NCBI RefSeq assembly: GCF_020171725.1
Contig: NZ_JAIVAJ010000007.1
Span: 186,001-250,000, forward strand
Reading direction: 5' to 3'
Length of the DNA: 64,000 nt
Source of the DNA: Halobacillus litoralis
GTDB lineage: Bacteria; Bacillota; Bacilli; Bacillales; Halobacillaceae
Of the stretch, positions 17,075 through 24,432 are shown piece after piece (the stretch's first letter is position 1; the number at the start of each line of letters is the position of its first letter). Made by a program: the position numbers and the translations under genes. The notes under the pieces are model-generated. The model was not told where the DNA came from and ran no database searches. It saw only the letters and a program-made list of their open reading frames with translations.

Positions 17075-18049
17075 ATGAAAAAGGTTTTACTATTTTTACT
17101 TACCGCCGTTGTGCTCACAGCGTGCTCGAACTCAGAAGGTGCGGCAACGGAAACCGAAGACTTGAAACTCGTCCTTGATTGGACCCCGAACACGAACCAT
17201 ACAGGGTTGTATGTGGCCGAAGCGGAGGGCTACTTCGAAGAACAAGGCTTGAATGTTGAAATCATGCTGCCTGGTGAAGCAGGAGCTGATCAACTCGTTG
17301 CATCCGGCCAGGCCGATTTCGGAGTGAGCGCTCAGGAAACCCTGACCGAAGCCCGCATCCAGGACATCCCCGTCGTATCGATCGGGGCCATCATCCAACA
17401 TAATACATCCGGATTTGCTTCACCCGTTGAAAAAGAGATCACCTCCCCTGCCGACTATGAAGGAAAAGCATACGGCGGATGGGGCGCCCCTGTCGAGAAA
17501 GCGGTCTTGGATTCTTTAATGAAAACAGAAGGTGCGGATGTCGAACAGGTTGAAATCGTCAACATGGGCAATTCCGACTTCTTCACGGCGGTCGAGCGTG
17601 ACATCGACTTCGCCTGGATTTATTACGGCTGGACAGGCGTGGAAGCTGAGCTTCGTGGTCAGGAGCTGAATATGCAGTACTTGACCGACTACTCGGAGAA
17701 GCTCGACTACTATACGCCCGTTCTGACAACAAATGAAACGATGATCGAGGAACACCCGGAAACGGTTGAAGCCTTCATGGCTGCCGTGACAAAGGGTTAC
17801 CAATTCTCCATCGACAATCCAGAAGCAGCGGCCGAACATCTGATCAAAGCGGTCCCGGACCTCGATCCTGAGCTTGTACGCGCCAGTCAGGAATGGCTGT
17901 CCCCTAAATACAAGGCAGATGCTGAACATTGGGGCGAACAGAAGCTCGAAGTATGGCAGAACTATGCCGAATGGATGGTAGAAAACAATCTACTGGAAGA
18001 AGAGCTTGATGCAGAAAGTGCCTTTACAAACGAATTCTTGCCACAATAA
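17075..18049 (+). CDS. thiY: ABC importer substrate-binding lipoprotein for a thiamine/pyrimidine precursor (ThiY-like)
   Basis: A 324-residue NMT1/THI5-like binding protein with a lipoprotein signal (VVLTACSN, lipid-modified Cys17). The family hallmark LVLDWTPNTNHTGLYVAEAEGYF lies just after it. ThiY-type proteins bind hydroxymethylpyrimidine or its formylamino derivative for salvage into thiamine. The TPP riboswitch upstream supports this role. The open frame begins at 17051, but ATG 17075 follows TTTGGAGGG and starts the signal peptide. It is the first gene of a five- or six-gene operon. Confidence 0.85.
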   Translation: MKKVLLFLLTAVVLTACSNSEGAATETEDLKLVLDWTPNTNHTGLYVAEAEGYFEEQGLNVEIMLPGEAGADQLVASGQADFGVSAQETLTEARIQDIPVVSIGAIIQHNTSGFASPVEKEITSPADYEGKAYGGWGAPVEKAVLDSLMKTEGADVEQVEIVNMGNSDFFTAVERDIDFAWIYYGWTGVEAELRGQELNMQYLTDYSEKLDYYTPVLTTNETMIEEHPETVEAFMAAVTKGYQFSIDNPEAAAEHLIKAVPDLDPELVRASQEWLSPKYKADAEHWGEQKLEVWQNYAEWMVENNLLEEELDAESAFTNEFLPQ

Positions 18050-18061
18050 GGAGGAAATAAA

Positions 18062-18355
18062 ATGAGTAACGCATTAGTGAGTATTCAAATCATCCCGAAG
18101 ACGAAGGACGGAGAAGACGTCATTCCGTACGTCGACGAGGCCATCTCCCTCATCGAATCGTCCGGCTTCCGTTATGAGGTCCACCCTTTAGAAACGACTA
18201 TCGAAGGGAACCTTACCGAAATCTTCGGCTTGATTGAAAACATGAATGAAGCGATGATCCGTCGTGGCAGCTCGAACGTCATCTCGCAGATCAAAGTCCT
18301 TTATCAGCCATCCGGCGCATCGATGGATCAGCTGACGGAGAAATATCGTCCATGA
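18062..18355 (+). CDS. Thiamine-binding protein, MTH1187/YqgV-like (DUF77)
   Basis: A 97-residue ferredoxin-fold protein of the DUF77/thiamine_BP family, with VSIQIIPKTKDGEDVIPYVD at the N-terminus and the SSGFRYEVHPLETTIEG core. Family members bind thiamine or HMP in the cytoplasm, often beside thiamine importers. It lies 12 bases after thiY with its own AAGGAGG, and its stop overlaps the permease start (ATGA), so it is translated as part of the transporter operon. Confidence 0.8.
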   Translation: MSNALVSIQIIPKTKDGEDVIPYVDEAISLIESSGFRYEVHPLETTIEGNLTEIFGLIENMNEAMIRRGSSNVISQIKVLYQPSGASMDQLTEKYRP

Positions 18356-19116
18356 ATCAGATTATTCAAAAAGGATGGAGACCCGCTGGGGTCCTCATCC
18401 TTTTACTCATGATTTGGGAACTTTCCAGCAGGTGGATGGGCATCCCGGAGTGGCTTCTTCCTGCGCCAACGGCCATTCTCGAGGAGGCACGAGCTGGTTG
18501 GGGAGCCTACGCGCCGCACCTCCTTTCAACCATTCGACTGACGACAATCGGATTTGCGATTGGCTCTTTTGTCGGTCTTGCGGTAGCCACCCTCCTTCAC
18601 TTGATTCCGAGATTGAGAGAAGCGGTGTACCCCCTTCTGATTTTGTCTCAAAACATCCCGATCATCGTGCTTGCGCCATTACTCGTCATTTGGTTCGGGT
18701 TCGGTGTTTTGCCGAAACTGATTATCATCGTGCTCGTCTGCTTCTTCCCGATTGCTGTCGCTACAATGGACGGATTCCGACAGACGAAGCCTGAATACAT
18801 CCACTACATGAAGATGGCCGGCGCAACGAAACGACAGATCTTCCGGAAAGTCGAGTGGCCCTATGCGCTGCCTTCCATCTTCTCCGGATTGAAAATTTCA
18901 GCTACATACAGCGTGATGGGAGCTGTCATCTCGGAGTGGCTCGGGGCCAACAAAGGCATCGGTGTCTACATGACCCTCGCCTCCTCCTCATTCCGGACAG
19001 ACCGGGTCTTTGTCGCCATTTTCTTCATTATGATGTTGAGCCTGCTCTTTTTCCTATTGATTACACAAATTGAGAAGCGGGTGACACGATGGAAAGGGGA
19101 AAAAGCTTATGAATAA
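18352..19116 (+). CDS. thiX: ABC importer permease for thiamine precursor (ThiX-like)
   Basis: A 254-residue permease with about six membrane spans. The cytoplasmic coupling loop EYIHYMKMAGATKRQIFRKV carries the EAA motif (MAGA-x8-KV) that contacts the ATPase. It belongs to the SsuC/TauC-like branch used by ThiXYZ. It overlaps the thiamine-binding protein gene by 4 bases and the ATPase gene by 8. Confidence 0.85.
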   Translation: MNQIIQKGWRPAGVLILLLMIWELSSRWMGIPEWLLPAPTAILEEARAGWGAYAPHLLSTIRLTTIGFAIGSFVGLAVATLLHLIPRLREAVYPLLILSQNIPIIVLAPLLVIWFGFGVLPKLIIIVLVCFFPIAVATMDGFRQTKPEYIHYMKMAGATKRQIFRKVEWPYALPSIFSGLKISATYSVMGAVISEWLGANKGIGVYMTLASSSFRTDRVFVAIFFIMMLSLLFFLLITQIEKRVTRWKGEKAYE

Positions 19117-19846
19117 ACTGGAGATCCACGGAATCTCAAAAGCATTCCGTCACAACCAAGTGTTGAGTGATTTATCGTTTCACGTGAAGGAGAAAGAATT
19201 CGTCTCAATCCTCGGACCGTCAGGAAGTGGGAAAAGTACGCTCTTCCACTTGATCGGTGGGTTATATGAACCGGACGCGGGTGACATTGTGCTGGATGCT
19301 GAATCGATTAAAGGTCGGAAAGGCTCCATCAGCTACATGCCTCAAAGCCCGTCCCTTCTTCCGTGGCGTACATTACGTGAAAATGTCGTCCTCGGCGCTG
19401 AGGTACAGGGAGAAATCGACAAATCAAAGGCAGAGGCGATGATTCAAAAAGCCGGACTTGGTGGCTTTGAACACGCCTACCCCCACGAGCTTTCCGGTGG
19501 TATGCAGCAGCGGGCATCCTTCATCCGCAGCCTGCTCAGTCCGCAGTCTCTCATCTGCCTGGACGAACCCTTCTCAGCATTGGATGAGTTTACGAGACTT
19601 GAAATGCAGAAGTGGCTGCTCGACACCTGGTCGGAACACCAACGATCGATTCTATTCATTACGCACAACATCGAAGAAGCACTCTTCTTATCCGACCGAA
19701 TCATTCTGTTAACCGACAGACCCGCAACCGTACAGCAGGAGTTCGACGTTCCCTTTTCACGGCCGCGCGACCCGTCCATCGTACTGACCGAAGAATTTTT
19801 GAAAATGAAGCAGAAGGTTCACGCCGAATTGAAGGTGATGACATGA
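19109..19846 (+). CDS. thiZ: ABC importer ATPase for thiamine precursor (ThiZ-like)
   Basis: A 245-residue ABC ATPase. It has Walker A GPSGSGKST, the Q-loop (MPQSPSLLPW), signature ELSGGMQQRASF, Walker B SLICLDEPFSALD and the switch His in FITHNIEEA, all intact. It drives uptake by the ThiX permease. Its stop overlaps the TatD-family start by 4 bases (ATGA), which implies coupled translation. Confidence 0.88.
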   Translation: MNKLEIHGISKAFRHNQVLSDLSFHVKEKEFVSILGPSGSGKSTLFHLIGGLYEPDAGDIVLDAESIKGRKGSISYMPQSPSLLPWRTLRENVVLGAEVQGEIDKSKAEAMIQKAGLGGFEHAYPHELSGGMQQRASFIRSLLSPQSLICLDEPFSALDEFTRLEMQKWLLDTWSEHQRSILFITHNIEEALFLSDRIILLTDRPATVQQEFDVPFSRPRDPSIVLTEEFLKMKQKVHAELKVMT

Positions 19847-20622
19847 AGCCGGTTATCGACTCTCACATCCACCTCGACCTGTATGATCGAAATGAGAGGG
19901 AGCAAATTCTTAGGGAGCTCCCTCTCTATCAAGTCGACTCGCTCCTTGCGGTTTCGTTTCACTTGAGCTCCTGTCTTCAGACCCTATCTTACAAGCATCC
20001 TTCTATTAAGCACGCGCTTGGATACCATCCCGAACAGGCGCTTCCGGAAACGAAGGAGCTCGAAGCGATTACAGAACTTATTCGCAATAATCGCTCCACG
20101 ATCGTGGCAATCGGGGAAGTCGGTCTCCCCTATTACACGGACCACGGGGATATGAAGAACTATGCTGCGTTGCTTGAACACTTCATTAAGCTGGCGAAGG
20201 AACTGCAAAAGCCCGTGATTCTGCATGCCATCTACGAAGGAGCAGACATCGCCTGCGACCTGCTTGAAAAACACGAGGTAACGGACGCTCATTTCCATTG
20301 GTTCAAAGGTTCAGAGCAAACACTCGACAGAATGAAGAAAAAGGGCTACCGAATTTCTGTAACACCCGATTGTGTGTACGAACAGGAGATACAATCGATT
20401 ATCGAACATTACCCAATTGAGCTGTTGATGGTGGAAACAGACGGACCGTGGCAATTTGAAGGGAAATACGAGGGTCAGCTCACCCATCCCAAAATGATTC
20501 ATGACTCGATCGCCACGATTGCACAGATCAAGCACCTGCCCATCGATCGAGTTTACGAAATCATGTACAAGAACACGAAACACTTTTATAAGTTAGATGC
20601 TCCAGAAAAAGGGAATAGATGA
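19843..20622 (+). CDS. TatD-family metal-dependent hydrolase in the thiamine-precursor operon
   Basis: A 259-residue TIM-barrel amidohydrolase of the TatD family. Metal ligands are visible: DSHIHLD at the N-terminus, Glu in AIGEVGLPYY, His in VILHAIYEG, His in DAHFHWFKG and Asp in VETDGPW. TatD enzymes are usually divalent-metal nucleases, but this one is translationally coupled to thiZ under a TPP riboswitch. In B. halodurans the equivalent salvage operon encodes the amidohydrolase YlmB, which deformylates the imported pyrimidine, so this protein may act on an imported thiamine fragment (inference). The longer upstream frame lies inside thiZ and is not used. Confidence 0.8.
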   Translation: MKPVIDSHIHLDLYDRNEREQILRELPLYQVDSLLAVSFHLSSCLQTLSYKHPSIKHALGYHPEQALPETKELEAITELIRNNRSTIVAIGEVGLPYYTDHGDMKNYAALLEHFIKLAKELQKPVILHAIYEGADIACDLLEKHEVTDAHFHWFKGSEQTLDRMKKKGYRISVTPDCVYEQEIQSIIEHYPIELLMVETDGPWQFEGKYEGQLTHPKMIHDSIATIAQIKHLPIDRVYEIMYKNTKHFYKLDAPEKGNR

Positions 20623-20647
20623 TCACTACAATTGCGGAGGAATCGAT

Positions 20648-20809
20648 ATGAAATCATTCAACTGGGTATTTCCACTAGGAATCGCAGTAGGTTTATTCCT
20701 GGGAGGTCTTTTCTTCGGAGGAGTCGTTCAAGCCCTCATCACAGCTGCAGCAGGGTTCGCCGCCACTCTCCTTCTTTCATGGATTCTCTATAAAAAGTCC
20801 TCAGCTTAG
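20648..20809 (+). CDS. Small membrane protein, 53 aa, at the end of the thiamine operon
   Basis: A 53-residue protein with two hydrophobic stretches (WVFPLGIAVGLFLGGLFFGG and ALITAAAGFAATLLLSWIL) and a basic end. GCGGAGGAATCGAT precedes the ATG. It begins 25 bases after the TatD-family stop with no terminator between, so it is probably cotranscribed. The Gly-zipper-like pattern suggests helix packing. I recognise no family. Confidence 0.6.
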   Translation: MKSFNWVFPLGIAVGLFLGGLFFGGVVQALITAAAGFAATLLLSWILYKKSSA

Positions 20810-20939
20810 GCATTACTCAAAGTGGTGAGAAATCAAAATAAATCAATCTACTTACTAATAGACAAGTCGTACACTTTCAAAATACATGCCCTCTACGACG
20901 ATAGGAAGTCGATTACTCAGTTAGATAACCTGATGCCAT

Positions 20940-21114
20940 AAGGTTCTGTATACACTGTTTATCGCACAGTGTGGTGGAAATGATGAGACTCCTGTGGGAA
21001 AAAAAGGTCAGGTGAGACCCCGGAATGACCGCAGGGAATGAGGAGGCTCAGCGCCGCCCAGGGAAAGCGAATTATTTTCCATCACACTGAAAACTTTCTT
21101 ACGTTCGGAACCGT
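20940..21114 (+). repeat. Dispersed palindromic repeat, long copy B1
   Basis: Starts AAGGTTCTGTA and ends CGGAACC. The inner arms CAGTGTGGTGGAAAT and ATTTTCCATCACACTG pair with one mismatch. Between them is the conserved block GAGACTCCTG...GGTGAGACCCCGG...GAGGAGGCTCAGCGCCGCC. It lies in the gap after the thiamine operon; the remaining 130 bases before it show nothing recognisable. Confidence 0.8.
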
Positions 21115-21163
21115 CCTCGGGAACCTGATAAGCACCGTTCTTTATTCCGAGTAATACACTGTG

Positions 21164-21169
21164 TATAAT
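21164..21169 (+). promoter_or_regulatory. -10 box of the DUF4395-like gene
   Basis: TATAAT 25 bases before the ATG at 21194. The matching -35 is poor (TTTATT at 21141). Confidence 0.35.
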
Positions 21170-21193
21170 AAGGAATTAAGGATGGTGATACGA

Positions 21194-21604
21194 ATGGGCA
21201 TACCAAAGCCACTCGTTCAATTGAATCAAACCTTTATTGTACTGACCGTGTTCATCGGACTGTTCGAACCTATTGTATTGGCCCTTCCGTTTGCCGTTGG
21301 AGCCATCACTTTAATCACTAGAAAAAACCCCGTTATTGCCATAGGGAAACGGTTCTTAAAGAAACCGATGAACAGCTATATACCAGAAGACCCCGATCAA
21401 CAACGCTTTAACCAATGGATTGCAACCGTCTGCCTCGGTCTATCCCTCCTCTTTTTCGGAATAGGATGGCAGACACTTGGCTATGCCTTCAGCATGATGG
21501 TGATGGCAGCAGCGGGCACAGCTCTTATGGGATACTGCATTGGTTGCACAATCCGTTTCCGATATATGATGTGGAAACACAAGCGCTTGAATACCAACCA
21601 TTAA
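21194..21604 (+). CDS. DUF4395-like membrane protein
   Basis: A 136-residue protein with about four hydrophobic segments, starting MGIPKPLVQLNQTFIVLTV, which is the usual DUF4395 opening (IPKPLVxxNQ). There is a CIGC pair near the C-terminus. The function of the family is unknown. Two in-frame ATGs lie upstream (21161 and 21182), but ATG 21194 fits the family start and has GGATGGTGAT before it. It is monocistronic and converges on cstA. Confidence 0.65.
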   Translation: MGIPKPLVQLNQTFIVLTVFIGLFEPIVLALPFAVGAITLITRKNPVIAIGKRFLKKPMNSYIPEDPDQQRFNQWIATVCLGLSLLFFGIGWQTLGYAFSMMVMAAAGTALMGYCIGCTIRFRYMMWKHKRLNTNH

Positions 21605-21634
21605 AAAAACGTCCACGATTTGTGGACGTTTTTT
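21603..21634. terminator. Bidirectional terminator between convergent genes
   Basis: AACGTCCAC/GTGGACGTT with a 5-base loop, an A run before and a T run after. Confidence 0.85.
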
Positions 21635-21657
21635 CCTTGTATGCGGGATTAGTATGT

Positions 21658-23106
21658 TTAACCTGCTTTCTGCTGAGGGACAACATCGACTTTCACATTG
21701 TCCTTCGCTCTGTTCAGTCTCCATACGAACCAAGCTGCTACCATGACCCATATGATGGCTCCGATCACCATCGAGACGTTATAGGAGAGCCCGAATCCTT
21801 CTGGTGCATAGAAGATGTACGAACTGACAACGGCTGTCATGAACAAGGCAGGTACACTGCAGATCCAGTGGAACTTTTTATTCTCAATCAAGTACATGGC
21901 TCCAGTCCAAAGCATGACCGTTGCGACGACCTGATTGGACCAGCCGACATAACGCCAAAGGAAGCTGTAGTCAATCTGAGCCAATAGAAAGGCTGGGACT
22001 GCAACTGGAATCGCGAACAAAGCAGGCGCCCACTTGCTTTCGAATTTTTTCTTACGAAGCTGTTCGAACAATTCCGAAAGCATCATACGTGATGAACGTA
22101 GCGCTGTGTCACCTGTCGTAATCGGCAGAAGAATGACACCAAGGACAGCAAGAATCCCTCCAAGTGTTCCAAGGGTTGTGCTGCTGATTTCATTGACGAC
22201 GCCCGCTGGTCCACCTGCATTCAGCGCTTCCTGAAGGGCACCCGTTCCGCCGAAGAACGTCATACCAGCAGCCGCCCAGATCAAGGCAATGATTCCTTCT
22301 GCAATCATCGCACCGTAAAAGACTTTACGCCCTTCGCTTTCCTTCTTCAACGTACGGGCAAGAATTGGGCTCTGCGTACTATGAAAGCCGGAAATTGCTC
22401 CGCAAGAGATCGTAACCATCAACATCGGCCAGATTGGCAGATTGTCTGGGTGAAGGTTCTGAACCGTCAAGTTCGGGATGGATTGTTCAAAGAAGAACAT
22501 CCCGATTCCGATTGACACAGCCATAAAGATTAAGATCGCGCCGAAAATCGGATAGATTTTTCCAATGATTTTATTGATCGGAAGCAAGGTCGCTACCAAG
22601 AAGTATGCAAAAATGACAACAACCGATGTGAAGAACCCAAGCGGTGTGATTTCTGCCATCAATTGTGCTGGTCCGGCCGTAAAGGCTGCAGCGACGAGCA
22701 CCATCAGAGCGATGGACAGGAGATTGATCACTGATTGCGCCGGCTTCCCTAAGTATCTTCCTACAAGGGATGGATATTGCGCTCCGTTGTGACGAAGGGA
22801 AAGCATCCCTGAGAAATAATCGTGAACCGCTCCGGCAAAGATGCTTCCGATTACGATCCAAATGAAAGCAACCGGTCCGTATAGCGCTCCAAGTACCGCA
22901 CCGAAGATCGGTCCAAGACCTGCGATATTCAATAGTTGGATGAGCGTCGCTTTCCACCAACTCATCGGCATATAATCAAAGCCATCTTGTTTCGCATAGG
23001 CAGGTGTTTTCTGTTGATCACTGATGCCGAAAATTCGTTCGACCACCTTTGCGTAAACTAGATAGCCGACAATTAATAAAAGAATAGATGCGATAAATGT
23101 GATCAT
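21658..23106 (-). CDS. cstA: CstA-family transporter (carbon starvation protein)
   Basis: A 482-residue polytopic protein of the CstA family, which imports pyruvate or peptides under carbon limitation. Conserved stretches include LLNIAGLGPIFGAVLGALYG, AGAVHDYFSGMLSLRHNG and the FHSTQSPILARTLKKE segment. This is the short form; E. coli CstA is about 700 residues. A well-placed promoter and a 13/14 cre site upstream suggest CcpA control, matching what is known for Bacillus cstA. It is monocistronic. Confidence 0.9.
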   Translation of the reverse strand: MITFIASILLLIVGYLVYAKVVERIFGISDQQKTPAYAKQDGFDYMPMSWWKATLIQLLNIAGLGPIFGAVLGALYGPVAFIWIVIGSIFAGAVHDYFSGMLSLRHNGAQYPSLVGRYLGKPAQSVINLLSIALMVLVAAAFTAGPAQLMAEITPLGFFTSVVVIFAYFLVATLLPINKIIGKIYPIFGAILIFMAVSIGIGMFFFEQSIPNLTVQNLHPDNLPIWPMLMVTISCGAISGFHSTQSPILARTLKKESEGRKVFYGAMIAEGIIALIWAAAGMTFFGGTGALQEALNAGGPAGVVNEISSTTLGTLGGILAVLGVILLPITTGDTALRSSRMMLSELFEQLRKKKFESKWAPALFAIPVAVPAFLLAQIDYSFLWRYVGWSNQVVATVMLWTGAMYLIENKKFHWICSVPALFMTAVVSSYIFYAPEGFGLSYNVSMVIGAIIWVMVAAWFVWRLNRAKDNVKVDVVPQQKAG

Positions 23107-23142
23107 CGCTGAGCCTCCTCTCGAAAAATGAATGTAAGGAGT

Positions 23143-23171
23143 ATTCTAGCGACATCATACGATTTACGCAA
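23143..23171 (-). promoter_or_regulatory. cstA promoter
   Basis: On the minus strand TTGCGT (23171-23166), 17 bases, TAGAAT (23148-23143). This is a good sigma-A promoter about 40 bases before the ATG. Confidence 0.6.
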
Positions 23172-23215
23172 CACGTTTTCTGAAAATTTATATTTTTATC
23201 ATTTTTTTCTCAATT

Positions 23216-23229
23216 TTAAACCGTTTACA
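23216..23229 (-). promoter_or_regulatory. cre site upstream of cstA
   Basis: On the minus strand TGTAAACGGTTTAA matches 13 of 14 positions of the cre consensus TGWAANCGNTNWCA. It lies 45 bases upstream of the -35 box. Confidence 0.55.
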
Positions 23230-23235
23230 CAGGAC

Positions 23236-23270
23236 AAAAAGAAAAAAGACCACGCAAACATGGTCTTTTC
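23236..23270 (-). terminator. Terminator of the Spo0E-like gene
   Basis: On the minus strand, AAAAGACCA/TGGTCTTTT with an 8-base loop is followed by a T-rich tail. It lies 53 bases after the Spo0E-like stop. Confidence 0.7.
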
Positions 23271-23322
23271 GGATGAGGCTTACATAGGTTGTGAACTACC
23301 ATCGCACTGTTTTCCATAATGC

Positions 23323-23481
23323 CTAACTCGTCGGTCCTTTTTTAGCGAATTCATTCAAAAGGACATCCAGCTCCTGTGAAACTTTCAATAATTGATCATC
23401 TTCGGGGTCATCCACGTAGATCTGATACATTCTCTTTCTCAATTGCTCGATTTGGTCTTCTAATTGATTGTCGTCTTTCAT
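23323..23481 (-). CDS. Spo0E-like phosphatase, 52 aa
   Basis: A 52-residue acidic helical protein of the Spo0E family. The active signature is SQELDVLLNEF, with the conserved S-x2-L-D that dephosphorylates Spo0A~P, preceded by the first helix QLEDQIEQLRKRMYQIY. By this mechanism it would delay sporulation. The ATG at 23481 has AAGGCTGGGGAACT upstream and a terminator follows. It is easily missed because of its length. It lies between cstA and ridA, transcribed on its own. Confidence 0.8.
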   Translation of the reverse strand: MKDDNQLEDQIEQLRKRMYQIYVDDPEDDQLLKVSQELDVLLNEFAKKGPTS

Positions 23482-23557
23482 AGTTCCCCAGCCTTTCGAA
23501 ACACGTTAGTCATGATTTGTCGTACAACCGTTCATTTCCCCGGAAATATCTTTAGAT

Positions 23558-23585
23558 TTAACATTTATCAAAGTCGTGGTAGGAT
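23558..23585 (+). promoter_or_regulatory. Candidate promoter of the RidA gene
   Basis: TTAACA, 16 bases, TAGGAT, ending 29 bases before the ATG at 23615. Confidence 0.4.
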
Positions 23586-23614
23586 AAATGCAACCTTACA
23601 TAGGAGGAATGAAC

Positions 23615-23995
23615 ATGTTCAAACCAGTATCTACAAGTAACGCACCTGCTGCTATCGGACCTTATTCTCAAGCTGTCGATCTTGGTGACCTTCTCTTTAT
23701 ATCGGGGCAAATCCCCCTGGATCCAGTTAAAATGGAATTTGTTTCTGATGATATTGAAGAACAGACTCATCAAGTGATGAAGAATGTCGGAGCCATTCTT
23801 CAGGAAGCTGGACTGAGTTATCATCATATCGCTAAAGCATCTATTTTCCTAGATTCTATGGATGACTTTGCGAAGGTGAACGATATTTATGCGAGTTACT
23901 TAAGCGAACCCTATCCTGCACGGGCTGCTGTCGAAGTGAGCAAGCTTCCTAAAGGAGCCAAAGTCGAAATTGAAGCGATTGCTGTTAAAAAATAA
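23615..23995 (+). CDS. RidA-family enamine/imine deaminase
   Basis: A 126-residue trimeric-fold protein of the RidA/YjgF/UK114 family, which hydrolyses reactive enamines released by PLP enzymes. Features: APAAIGPYSQAV near the N-terminus, LLFISGQIPLDP, and the catalytic-site Arg and Glu in YPARAAVEVSKLPKGAKVEIEAIA. TAGGAGG lies 7 bases before ATG 23615, which fixes the start; the frame is open eight codons further. It is monocistronic with its own terminator. Confidence 0.92.
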   Translation: MFKPVSTSNAPAAIGPYSQAVDLGDLLFISGQIPLDPVKMEFVSDDIEEQTHQVMKNVGAILQEAGLSYHHIAKASIFLDSMDDFAKVNDIYASYLSEPYPARAAVEVSKLPKGAKVEIEAIAVKK

Positions 23996-24000
23996 CCCGG

Positions 24001-24035
24001 AATCAGCGCTTAAGAATCTGAGCGCTGATTTTTTA
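24001..24035. terminator. Terminator after RidA
   Basis: AATCAGCGCT/AGCGCTGATT with a 10-base loop and a T run, overlapping the end of the convergent HTH gene. Confidence 0.85.
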
Positions 24036-24263
24036 ATCTTCATCTTTTACATCCGGGTCTTCCGGAATCGGTTCATTCAGGTATTCCTGAATCATAATTC
24101 GGTACTGTTCCATTTCTTCAAAGTGCCGTTGGAATTGATTTTTGTTCACAAGGTACTGCTGACCATCATGTACGGCACGAATACGGTTTTGTCTAATTTT
24201 CTGTTCAATATATTCTTCCGGAAGTTCAAGGTATTCCGCTGTTTCCTTAATCGTTAAATACAT
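24033..24263 (-). CDS. Small helix-turn-helix protein, excisionase-like (HTH_17)
   Basis: A 76-residue protein starting MYLTIKETAEYLELPEEYIEQKI, the classic MerR/excisionase-type winged HTH (TIKETAEYL...VHDGQQYLVNKNQF), followed by an acidic tail. It could bind DNA as a small regulator; phage origin is possible, but no other phage gene is near. ATG 24263 has AAAAGGGGATTACG before it. The frame continues upstream without family-like sequence. Confidence 0.7.
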   Translation of the reverse strand: MYLTIKETAEYLELPEEYIEQKIRQNRIRAVHDGQQYLVNKNQFQRHFEEMEQYRIMIQEYLNEPIPEDPDVKDED

Positions 24264-24375
24264 CGTAATCCCCTTTTCCCTTCTACTATAGCATATCCTT
24301 GATTGGTCAGGTAGTCCGGTATCCGTTATGCCCGGCAGTTCCATATCGCCCTCCGATACATAGGATACATCGTTA

Positions 24376-24401
24376 GTTTCCTTTGTGACACTTCAGGGAA
24401 T
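24376..24401 (+). promoter_or_regulatory. Candidate sigma-B-type promoter of the DUF1206 gene
   Basis: GTTTCC (24376-24381), 14 bases, GGGAAT (24396-24401). This is a weaker match than the others in the window but well placed 32 bases before the ATG. Confidence 0.35.
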
Positions 24402-24432
24402 CTACTACTATTAACCAAAAGGGAGGATGATT

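Noticed and set aside
24033..24263. Excisionase-like gene as a sign of an integrated element
   Set aside because: No integrase, attachment-site duplication or other phage gene nearby; such small HTH proteins also occur as ordinary genes.
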